Shown here: one piece after another, positions 22,201-28,411 of the stretch
How positions within the stretch are numbered: position 1 is the first letter of the stretch
Layout of the letters: the number at the start of each line of letters is the position of its first letter
Assembly (NCBI GenBank): GCA_050329415.1
Contig: JBHJOS010000094.1
Span: 1-28,411 of the forward strand
Length of the DNA stretch: 28,411 bases
Direction: 5' to 3'
Source: JANNOG01 sp050329415
GTDB taxonomy: Bacteria; Actinomycetota; Actinomycetes; Actinomycetales; JBBAYJ01
The notes under the pieces: generated by a model
The model's database searches: none
Told to the model about the DNA's origin: nothing
Seen by the model: only the letters and a program-made list of their open reading frames with translations
Position numbers and translations under genes: made by a program

Positions 22201-23484
22201 TCACGGAGTCGACCCCGCGGGGCGACCGGCCAACAGGGCGCCCACGCGATCCGTCATGGACGAGCGCGCCGCCGGAGCCACCCCCGTCCGCTCCGCCGAC
22301 TCGTCGTCGGCGAGGGCGTCCCGCAGGCGTTCGAGCGTCTCGTTGACCGCCGTGGTCGCCGCCTCGTGTCGCAGCCCCCAGCCAACGCCCTCGGCCACGA
22401 GATCCTCCGCGGTCAACGCGTCGATGTCGTCGACGCCGTTCACGGCCATCGCCGCCCGCCGTCCGCTGAACGGGTAGTGGCGGTGGGGTGACACGTCGTA
22501 GGCGGGAGCGAGCTCGAGGGAGCCGTCGGGACGGTGCAGAACGGAGATGTTCTTCGCGTGGGCGTCGGTGTTCCCGACGGCGATGTTGAAGGTCGTGAGG
22601 GCGAGCAGGGGGAGGCGAGGGGCGTACTCGCGGTCGAGGACCGCCGCGATCCGGGCGAGCGACGGCATCGGACGGCCGTACTGGAACTTGCGGATCGGAT
22701 CCTCCGTGGCCAGCCCCAGCATCTGCGCTGCGTCCTCCTGATGGATCCGCTCGACGGCCGTGCCCTCGCGGCGACGGTCGTAGCGACTCACGACGAGTGC
22801 CGCGTGCCCGTCGAAGTCCTCGACGGACGCATCGACGGTGGTGATGTCGACACGCCGCGCGAGGCGCAGGCAGTACGCCTCGTTGTGGATGAGATCGGCG
22901 GTCCTGGTACTCGGTCGCCCGGGCTTCACGATGTGGGTCGACGGGGCACCGCCACGGCACTCCCGCCATTGCCCGTCGACGGTCCGGTGCAGAGCGATCT
23001 TCGGTTGCATCCCAGCGAGGGACAGGCTCGTGACACCGGGGACGACACCCAGTGGTGCATCGTTGGAGTCGGCGCGCTCGAGCCGGACACGGATCTCCGC
23101 GTCGTCGATGGGCGCGAGCTCCGGTGCGGCGGCCTCCGGACCGCCCCCCTCCGGGCAGATCACGAGCGCACCTGCGACATCGCGACCGTAGACAGCCAGC
23201 ATGCCCATGACGTCGTCCGGGTCGACCCCGGCGTCCACGGCCAGGTGGACCCGGGCGTCGCCCTCCGGCAGCAGTCCGGCGAAGAACACGCGGACACGGG
23301 CGGACTTGGGCGCGGCACTCGGCGTGAGCGGCAGCAGGACGGACATCACCGTGGAGTTGATGGGCCATCGCCGAAGGCCGTCGGCCTCCCACCGCAGCGA
23401 CACACCGTCCCGTGCCCTGTCGACGAGGGTGGCCAACCGAGTGCCGTAGAGGGTCACGGCCAGCTCGGCGGGTCGAGCGGTCAC
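22201..23484 (-). CDS. hipA: HipA-family Ser/Thr kinase toxin
   Basis: A 427-residue HipA-like kinase, the toxin half of a toxin-antitoxin-type pair; the E. coli homologue phosphorylates glutamyl-tRNA synthetase. Visible motifs: a Gly/Ser loop TSLSLAGMQPKIAL (152-165) with Ser residues where HipA autophosphorylates, catalytic GNTDAHAKN (304-312; Asp307, Asn312) and metal-binding APAYDVSP with Asp330. The GTG at 23484 overlaps the hipB stop as GTGA, the standard coupled order. It is convergent with the PhzF gene. Length is like full HipA rather than the split HipST type. Whether it is toxic here is untested. Confidence 0.92.
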   Translation of the reverse strand: MTARPAELAVTLYGTRLATLVDRARDGVSLRWEADGLRRWPINSTVMSVLLPLTPSAAPKSARVRVFFAGLLPEGDARVHLAVDAGVDPDDVMGMLAVYGRDVAGALVICPEGGGPEAAAPELAPIDDAEIRVRLERADSNDAPLGVVPGVTSLSLAGMQPKIALHRTVDGQWRECRGGAPSTHIVKPGRPSTRTADLIHNEAYCLRLARRVDITTVDASVEDFDGHAALVVSRYDRRREGTAVERIHQEDAAQMLGLATEDPIRKFQYGRPMPSLARIAAVLDREYAPRLPLLALTTFNIAVGNTDAHAKNISVLHRPDGSLELAPAYDVSPHRHYPFSGRRAAMAVNGVDDIDALTAEDLVAEGVGWGLRHEAATTAVNETLERLRDALADDESAERTGVAPAARSSMTDRVGALLAGRPAGSTP

Positions 23485-23708
23485 TCGTCGGCCTGCTCGA
23501 GGGTCATCCGCACCCCGAGCAGGCGGAAGACGGCGAACAAGCGGTCGGTGAGCTTGCCGGGCTTCCCCTGCTCGAGCTCCCACACGTACCGCTGGCTGAG
23601 GCCGAGCTCCGCTGCGAGCTGCCGCTGACTGAGGCCGCGGCGCTGACGGAACTCCCGCAGGGCCACCCCGAGTTCACCGGCCGTGAGGACCCGCGCGCGT
23701 GTGCTCAT
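23481..23708 (-). CDS. hipB: HipB-like antitoxin, XRE-type DNA-binding protein
   Basis: A 75-residue helix-turn-helix protein; residues 16-50 include FRQRRGLSQRQLAAELGLSQ and YVWELEQGK. Partner of the HipA kinase and probably the operon's repressor. The ATG at 23708 is preceded by AGAGG. Upstream lies a promoter overlapped by GTAGTC/GACTAC half-sites, consistent with autoregulation. The C-terminal tail is short and acidic. Confidence 0.92.
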   Translation of the reverse strand: MSTRARVLTAGELGVALREFRQRRGLSQRQLAAELGLSQRYVWELEQGKPGKLTDRLFAVFRLLGVRMTLEQADE

Positions 23709-23733
23709 GGCAACCTCTTCTGACGCTGTTCTC

Positions 23734-23796
23734 GTAGTCCAACCATCGTGAATACGTTATCGTAGTCGATCGGCCTTGACTACACAAAAGTAGTCA
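23734..23796 (-). promoter_or_regulatory. hipBA promoter with repeated operator half-sites
   Basis: On the minus strand TTGTGT (23787-23782), a 17-bp spacer and TACGAT (23764-23759) form a good -35/-10 pair. GTAGTC half-sites occur at 23734-23739 and 23762-23767. A perfect inverted repeat TGACTAC-ACAAAA-GTAGTCA spans 23777-23796. The half-sites cover both promoter boxes, as expected for HipB repression. The area is markedly AT-richer than its surroundings. Confidence 0.75.
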
Positions 23797-23848
23797 TCAC
23801 TTGCGCGGGATCCCGGGGCGAACGGGTGCTGGGCACAGCGTCGACGGC

Positions 23849-24673
23849 TCAGCCGATCCGTTCGGCGCCGTGACGCGCGGCCCATGTCGCCAGCCCCTCG
23901 TGCACTGCCGCACCGCCCGCGAGGACACCCTCGCGCAGGGTTCCGCCCAGGGACATCCGCCACAGGGACACCGTCCCGCCGGCCTCGGCCACCACCAGCC
24001 CCCCGGCGGACCGGTCCCAGGGCTTGATGCCGAACTCGACGTAGGCGTCCCAGCGGCCCGCCGCGGTCCAGCACAGGTCGAGGGCGGCGGACCCCGCGCG
24101 GCGGACGTCGCGGACCATCGGCAGCAGCTCGGCGATCATCCGCGCCTGGTCCCGCCGGACGTCCGGCTCGTAGCCGAACCCGGTGGCCACCAGCGCGGCC
24201 GTCAGCGCCGCCGGGTTCGTCACGGCCAGCCGGTTGCCGTCGAGGGTGGCCCCGCCACCGCGCTGAGCGGCGAAGGTCTCGTCCCGGTTCGGGTCGTGCA
24301 CGACACCGACCACTGCCCCGTCGGCGTCCTCGACCGCGATGCTCACCGCCCACTGCGGGATCCCGTAGAGGTAGTTGACGGTCCCGTCGAGGGGATCGAC
24401 CACCCACCGCAGGCCCGACGTGCCCGCCCGGTTGCCCGCGGCCTCCTCCCCCAGCATCCCGTCGTCGGGCCGGGTGGCCGCCAGGCGCTCGCTGATGAGC
24501 TGCTCGACGGCGTGGTCGGCCTCGGAGACGGGGTCCGTCGCCGAGGTCTTGGTCGACGTCCGCAGGCCCGGGCGCGCCCGGTAGGACAGCAGGAGCTCAC
24601 CCGCCTCCCGGGCCAGCTGCTCCGCCAGCGCCTGCAGCGACTTCGCGTCCGCCTCTGTCAGAGTCAGGGTCAC
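23849..24673 (-). CDS. Inositol monophosphatase family phosphatase
   Basis: A 274-residue Mg-dependent sugar phosphatase of the inositol-monophosphatase superfamily. Metal-ligand motifs: GEEAA (75-79), WVVDPLDGTVNYLYG (90-104) and the C-terminal PWDRSAGGLVVAEAGG. In actinomycetes such enzymes serve inositol, histidinol-phosphate or nucleotide-phosphate metabolism; these cannot be told apart here. The GTG at 24673 gives a family-like start (LTEADAKSLQALAEQL); the frame remains open upstream to 24751. It lies upstream of hipB on the same strand, but hipB has its own promoter. Confidence 0.9.
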   Translation of the reverse strand: MTLTLTEADAKSLQALAEQLAREAGELLLSYRARPGLRTSTKTSATDPVSEADHAVEQLISERLAATRPDDGMLGEEAAGNRAGTSGLRWVVDPLDGTVNYLYGIPQWAVSIAVEDADGAVVGVVHDPNRDETFAAQRGGGATLDGNRLAVTNPAALTAALVATGFGYEPDVRRDQARMIAELLPMVRDVRRAGSAALDLCWTAAGRWDAYVEFGIKPWDRSAGGLVVAEAGGTVSLWRMSLGGTLREGVLAGGAAVHEGLATWAARHGAERIG

Positions 24674-24790
24674 GGGGGCATGATGTCGCGCGCGGACGGG
24701 ACGGCGCCGACCCGGGGCCGCCCGGTCGGTCCCGCCCGGCTGGCGAGTCAACGGCCGGTCAGCGGCCGGGAACAGCGAGTCAACGGTGAG

Positions 24791-25057
24791 TCAACGGTGC
24801 AGCGTCACCGGTTCGTGGGTGACCGACTCGATGTCCGTTGCCGCCGCGTCCAGCAGCCGGTGCGCGAGGTCGGACAGGGCGCGAGCGGTCGCCAGCTCGT
24901 CGCCGATCTCGGGCACGTCACGGTCGGTGGGACTGAGCCGCGCCAGCCCCACCCCGGTGAGGTTGGTGTCGTCGCGGGTGCGCAGTCGGGCCTCGGCCTT
25001 GGTCCGGCCGTCGTGCTCGGAGATGACGACATCGACGGTCCAGCGCTTGGCGTCCAT
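24791..25057 (-). CDS. DUF1876 (dsRBD-fold) protein, Rv1738/Rv2632c-like
   Basis: An 88-residue small protein that aligns almost end to end with M. tuberculosis Rv1738, a hypoxia/dormancy-induced protein likened structurally to ribosome hibernation factors. Shared blocks are WTVDVVISEHDGRTKAEARL, GVGLARLSPTDRDVPEIG and DELATARALSDLAHRLL. The ATG at 25057 is chosen because GGGAGG lies about 9 nt upstream; an ATG at 25075 lacks a site. A role in slow growth or stress is inference from the family. Confidence 0.9.
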   Translation of the reverse strand: MDAKRWTVDVVISEHDGRTKAEARLRTRDDTNLTGVGLARLSPTDRDVPEIGDELATARALSDLAHRLLDAAATDIESVTHEPVTLHR

Positions 25058-25143
25058 GGTGCTCGCCTCCCTCATGAGGTCCGCTCATGGTCCACCGCCG
25101 AGGACGCCGGCACGAGGGCCATCGGTCCCGGCGGCACCAGCGT

Positions 25144-25767
25144 TCAGGACTCTCCCCGGACCTCGCGCTCCCGCTGCGCCGCGCGGCGGCGCACCCGTCC
25201 CATGCCCGGCAGCGACGCCACCATCTCGCGCATCGCGGACACCGCGAGCAGCAGCTCCTTGATGTCGGGACCGACCTCGCTCATCCGCTGCATGGTGGGC
25301 ACGACCGTCTCGTCGACGTGCTCGAGGACCTCCGGCGCCCGGTCGACCAGGGTGACGAGCGCGTGGATCTCCTGTTCCGTCAGCTCGTCCAGGAAGCGCC
25401 GGGCCAGCGGCACCGCCGCGGTGGCCACCGGCTCCGCCTGCTCGACGAGGTGCTCGCCGCGGCCGACGAGGCGCTCGCCACGGGCGGTCAGCGCCTCCGC
25501 CGTCGCCACGATGCGGCCAACGGCGAGCACCTGGCCCGCGGCGCCCGCCGAGGTGGCCTCGATCTCGGCGACGATCCTCTCGGTCCGGGCGGTCACCGCG
25601 TCGACCCGGTCGAGCACCGCCTCGGCCCGGCCGGCGAGGCGCTCGGCGACGTCCAGCAGGCCCACGGCCCGCCCGACGTAGCCGGTGACGTCCCCGGCGG
25701 CGGACGCGGCGGCGGAGCCGAGGGCCGCGGCCGCCCGGGCGGCTGCACGGTCGGGACGAGGGAACAC
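25144..25767 (-). CDS. Helical conserved protein of unknown function
   Basis: A 207-residue protein almost wholly alpha-helical. Residues 35-115 repeat Ala/Val/Glu/Arg heptads (LAGRAEAVLDRVDAVTARTE) typical of a coiled coil. A conserved-looking C-terminal block follows (HVDETVVPTMQRMSEVGPD, then IKELLLAVSAMREMV) and ends in a basic tail. Similar actinobacterial proteins are sometimes mislabelled as RuBisCO subunits; nothing here supports that. No signal peptide or long membrane span. GTG start at 25767, which is not secure. It lies upstream of the DUF1876 gene and is divergent from the phospholipase-D-like gene. Confidence 0.7.
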   Translation of the reverse strand: MFPRPDRAAARAAAALGSAAASAAGDVTGYVGRAVGLLDVAERLAGRAEAVLDRVDAVTARTERIVAEIEATSAGAAGQVLAVGRIVATAEALTARGERLVGRGEHLVEQAEPVATAAVPLARRFLDELTEQEIHALVTLVDRAPEVLEHVDETVVPTMQRMSEVGPDIKELLLAVSAMREMVASLPGMGRVRRRAAQREREVRGES

Positions 25768-25850
25768 GACGACCAGCGTGACGGCCAGGGACGCCCGGCG
25801 CCATCCCCGGAACCTTGACCCGGGGCCGCCGCCCCGGGAGCCTGCGACGC

Positions 25851-26957
25851 GTGGGTGTGCGCGTCGGGGGGCTGGAACTGCTGCTGGGACCGAGTCGGCT
25901 GGGTGCTCCGGACGACCTGGACGCCGCGATCCGGGACTTCCTGGCCGACGCCCAGCACGAGCTGCTGGTGGCCGTCCAGGAGCTGGACTCCGAGCCGATC
26001 GCCCGGTCGATCATCGACGCCAAGAGGAAGAACGGGGTCCGGGTCCGGGTGATCCTCGAGGGCGACTACCTGCGCGAGGAGCGGCCGGCGGACGACCCCT
26101 GGGCGCCGGGTGGCCCGACAGAGGCCAATCGGAGGATCCACTCCGCCCTGCTGCGCGCCGGGATCGACGTCATCACCGACCTCAACCCGGCGCTGTTCCA
26201 CCAGAAGTTCGTGGTCCGCGACCCCGGCGAGGCGTCCGCCGCCGTCCTCACCGGTTCGGCGAACTTCACCGCCACGGACACCGGCGTCAACCCGGTCACC
26301 ACCGGCCGCGACGGCGGCGACAACCTCAACGCCGTGCTGATCCTCCACGGGGCCGCCGCCGCCGGTCAGTTCGCCCGGGAGTTCGACCGGATGCGCTCCG
26401 GGACGTTCGGCGAGCTGCGCGAGCGACACGAGCCGCGCCCCCGGGAGTTCACCCTCGGGCGGGTGCGGGTGAAGCCACTGTTCGCCCCGCGCCACGGGCC
26501 CGAGATGGAGATCATGAAGCAGATGCTCAAGGCCCGGGAGCGCATCGACTTCGCGATGTTCACCTTCGCCCAGTCATCGGGGATCGACGACACGATGATC
26601 CGGCTGACGCCCGGCGTGCGGATCCGCGGCGTGCTGGACCGGGGCCAGGGCTCGCAGCGGTGGGCCAGCACCGGCGTGCTCCGGCGGGCCGGGGTCGAGC
26701 TGTTCCGGAACCGGCCGGGTACCGGCGTCCGCAAGGTCCACCACAAGCTGATGGTCGTCGACGAGCGGCTGGTGATCCTCGGCAGCCTCAACTACACCGA
26801 GCCCGCGACGATTCTCAACGACGAGAACATCGTCGTCCTCGGCGACCTCGAGGAGGGCAACCCCAAGGCCGAGGAGGGCCAGCGCGAGCTGGCGGGGTTC
26901 GCCCTGGCCGAGATCGACCGGATCGTCACCGACCTCGGCGAACCCGTGCCGGCGTGA
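25851..26957 (+). CDS. Phospholipase D-like protein with two HKD motifs
   Basis: A 368-residue protein of the phospholipase D superfamily. The first HKD motif is HQKFVVRD (His117, Lys119) followed by GSANF. The second is HHKLMVVD (His297, Lys299, Asp304) followed by LGSLNYT. Two half-domains on one chain form one active site that acts on phosphodiester bonds of lipids or nucleic acids. No signal peptide is evident, so a cytoplasmic nuclease-like or cardiolipin-type role are both possible. The first HxK has only Asp124 five residues on, followed by PGEASA, slightly off the classical spacing. GTG at 25851 with GGGAG upstream is preferred to the upstream TTG at 25815. Confidence 0.85.
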   Translation: MGVRVGGLELLLGPSRLGAPDDLDAAIRDFLADAQHELLVAVQELDSEPIARSIIDAKRKNGVRVRVILEGDYLREERPADDPWAPGGPTEANRRIHSALLRAGIDVITDLNPALFHQKFVVRDPGEASAAVLTGSANFTATDTGVNPVTTGRDGGDNLNAVLILHGAAAAGQFAREFDRMRSGTFGELRERHEPRPREFTLGRVRVKPLFAPRHGPEMEIMKQMLKARERIDFAMFTFAQSSGIDDTMIRLTPGVRIRGVLDRGQGSQRWASTGVLRRAGVELFRNRPGTGVRKVHHKLMVVDERLVILGSLNYTEPATILNDENIVVLGDLEEGNPKAEEGQRELAGFALAEIDRIVTDLGEPVPA

Positions 26958-27022
26958 CCGATGCAACTGGCCGCGGAAGTCCTCCGAAGAGCCGGGACGC
27001 TGACGAACGGTTCAGTCCGTGT

Positions 27023-27064
27023 TTGGCAGACGGTATAGTTCCTGCTTGGCAGACGGTATAGTTC
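27023..27064 (+). promoter_or_regulatory. Duplicated promoter block before the DUF4143 gene
   Basis: The 19-mer TTGGCAGACGGTATAGTTC occurs at 27023-27041 and again at 27046-27064 (period 23 bp). Each copy contains TATAGT; the second ends 6 nt before the GTG start, so its transcript would be leaderless. The GGCAGACGG portion may be a repeated regulator site. The first copy could provide a second, leadered start. Confidence 0.75.
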
Positions 27065-27068
27065 AGCC

Positions 27069-28328
27069 GTGACGCCGTACCAGGAACGGCTGGTGGACAG
27101 GGTTCTGGACGACCTCGTTCCGGACGTCGCGGTCGCGCTCGACGGACCTCGAGGCGTGGGGAAGACCGCAACGGCAGCCCGCCGGTGCACGACCGTGATC
27201 TCCCTCGACGATCCGGTGCAGCGCCAGACCCTGGCAGCGGACCTGTCCCGCGTCCGGACGCTCCCGGCACCGGTGTTCCTCGACGAGTGGCAGCGCCACC
27301 CTCCCGTGTGGGACGCGGTCCGCCGCGCCGTCGACGACGGCATCAGTCACTTCGTGCTCGCGGGGAGCGCGACGCCCGTCGACGCCACGGTCCACAGCGG
27401 AGCCGGACGTATCGTGCGGCTCCGGATGAGGCCGATGGGGCTCACGGAACGGGCTCTCGCGCCCGCCACGGTGAGCCTCGCCGGTCTCATGACCGGCGCA
27501 CGAGGACGCCTCAGCGGATCGAGTCCGGTGACGCTGGAGCAGTACGCCGGGGAAATCGTGGCGTCCGGGTTCCCCGGCATCCGGCGGATGCGACCGCGCC
27601 AGCGACAGCTCCAGCTGGACGGCTACCTCACGACCGTCGTCGAGCGGGACTTCGAGAGCCAGGGGCGAGCCCTGCGCCGGCCGACCGCCCTGCGGGGTTG
27701 GCTGGCCTCCCACGCCGCCGCGACCTCGACCACGGCGTCGTACAACTCGCTGCTCGACGCGGCCACGCCAGGGCAGGCCGACAAGCCGTCCAAGGTGACG
27801 GCCATCGAGTTCCGGGACGTCCTGGACGGTCTGTGGTTGCTCGACCCGGTGCCGGGGTGGTTGCCCGCGGCCGGTGCCCTCGATCGGCTGACGCAGGCAC
27901 CGAAGCACCACCTCGCGGATCCCGCGCTCGCCGCTCGCCTGCTCAACGTGGACGCCGACGCGCTGCTCACCGGCCGGACCCGACAGCTGAGGGGACACGG
28001 ATCCATGTTCGGAGCTCTCTTCGAGTCACTGGTCACCCAGACGGTCCGGGTCGTCGCGGCCGCCCTCGGCTCGGAGACGTTCCACCTCCGGACCAGGGGA
28101 GGCGACCACGAGGTCGACCTCGTCGTCGAGGGAGCCGAACGCCGGGTGCTCGCGATCGAGGTGAAGCTCGGCGGGTCCGTGGACGACGGCGACGTCCGTC
28201 ATCTGCGATGGCTCGGACAGCGCCTGAAGGACGACCTGCTCGACGCGATCGTCGTCACCACAGGGCCCGAGGCGTACCGTCGAGCCGACGGCATCGGCGT
28301 CGTCCCGGCCGCGCTGCTCGGGCCCTAG
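27069..28328 (+). CDS. AAA-type ATPase with DUF4143 domain
   Basis: A 419-residue ATP-binding protein of the AAA_14/DUF4143 type. Walker A is GPRGVGKT (26-33); Walker B is VFLDEW with Asp72 and Glu73; FVLAGSA follows as sensor. A winged-helix-like middle region precedes a C-terminal domain with HEVDLVVE (347-354) and AIEVKL (Glu364, Lys366), a PD-(D/E)xK-nuclease-like signature. The family is common in prokaryotes, often strain-variable, and without an agreed function. GTG start follows the duplicated -10 block. The genes on either side share no evident pathway with it; it looks like an independently acquired single gene. Confidence 0.9.
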   Translation: MTPYQERLVDRVLDDLVPDVAVALDGPRGVGKTATAARRCTTVISLDDPVQRQTLAADLSRVRTLPAPVFLDEWQRHPPVWDAVRRAVDDGISHFVLAGSATPVDATVHSGAGRIVRLRMRPMGLTERALAPATVSLAGLMTGARGRLSGSSPVTLEQYAGEIVASGFPGIRRMRPRQRQLQLDGYLTTVVERDFESQGRALRRPTALRGWLASHAAATSTTASYNSLLDAATPGQADKPSKVTAIEFRDVLDGLWLLDPVPGWLPAAGALDRLTQAPKHHLADPALAARLLNVDADALLTGRTRQLRGHGSMFGALFESLVTQTVRVVAAALGSETFHLRTRGGDHEVDLVVEGAERRVLAIEVKLGGSVDDGDVRHLRWLGQRLKDDLLDAIVVTTGPEAYRRADGIGVVPAALLGP

Positions 28329-28371
28329 CGACCGTCACCGGCCGCGGGGGACTGCCCGCGAAGCACTCGCC

Positions 28372-28377
28372 TACCCT
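28372..28377 (+). promoter_or_regulatory. -10 hexamer of the last, partial gene
   Basis: TACCCT ends 6 nt before a GTG at 28384, the same architecture as other start sites in this window. Confidence 0.4.
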
Positions 28378-28383
28378 GGTCGG

Positions 28384-28411
28384 GTGACGCTCGCGGGCCT
28401 GGACCGGCTGG
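28384..28411 (+). CDS. Start of a gene cut by the window edge
   Basis: GTG followed by TLAGLDRL and the right edge. The only support is the open frame and the -10 hexamer upstream. Too short to identify. Confidence 0.4.

Overview
The window is about 28.4 kb of very GC-rich DNA with tightly packed genes on both strands. It reads as chromosomal sequence from a high-GC actinomycete. Supporting signs are an F420-dependent oxidoreductase, a glnA2-glnE pair, a relative of mycobacterial Rv1738/Rv2632c (DUF1876), a type 1c-like methionine aminopeptidase, and many start codons placed 6-8 nt after a TANNNT -10 hexamer, as in leaderless actinobacterial mRNAs. A Geodermatophilaceae-like or related lineage would fit, but I cannot prove genus from sequence alone. 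Most of the window is ordinary core metabolism. There are no rRNA or tRNA genes, no CRISPR array and no intact insertion sequence. No stretch above about 300 bases lacks a gene.

Layout. 114-689: isopentenyl-diphosphate isomerase, convergent with a P1B-type metal ATPase carrying a C-terminal hemerythrin domain (751-3054). 3142-7661: nitrogen block glnA2-glnE on the minus strand, divergent from glutamine-dependent NAD+ synthetase (7749-9551). 9520-9686: a frameshifted C-terminal remnant of a short-chain dehydrogenase, wedged between nadE and an MmpL-type exporter (9687-11882). The exporter is cotranscribed with its TetR regulator (11888-12472), which sits behind a perfect 14-bp-arm palindrome. 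12622-14944: thiM-thiE-thiD salvage operon on the minus strand under a clear TPP riboswitch (14993-15068). 15101-16255: a membrane fatty acid desaturase, divergent from panB (16335-17174). panB is followed by three near-identical hairpin repeats. 17384-18079: AMIN-like lipoprotein, convergent with a truncated-hemoglobin-like protein (18225-18722).

19011-22126: plus-strand run of an F420-dependent oxidoreductase, a small conserved protein, methionine aminopeptidase and a PhzF-family protein. 22201-24673 (minus strand): an inositol-monophosphatase-family enzyme lies upstream of a HipB/HipA-type module with its own promoter and operator half-sites. 24791-25767 (minus strand): a DUF1876 protein and a long helical protein. 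25851-26957: phospholipase-D-like protein with two HKD motifs. 27069-28328: AAA/DUF4143 ATPase preceded by a duplicated block that carries the -10 element. The first codons of another gene reach the right edge.

The most notable non-routine features are the triple hairpin repeat after panB, the (Ser-Glu)9 microsatellite inside glnE, the SDR remnant, the duplicated promoter block of the DUF4143 gene, the hipBA operator, and the repeated leaderless promoter architecture. I found no convincing wholly new multi-gene system.
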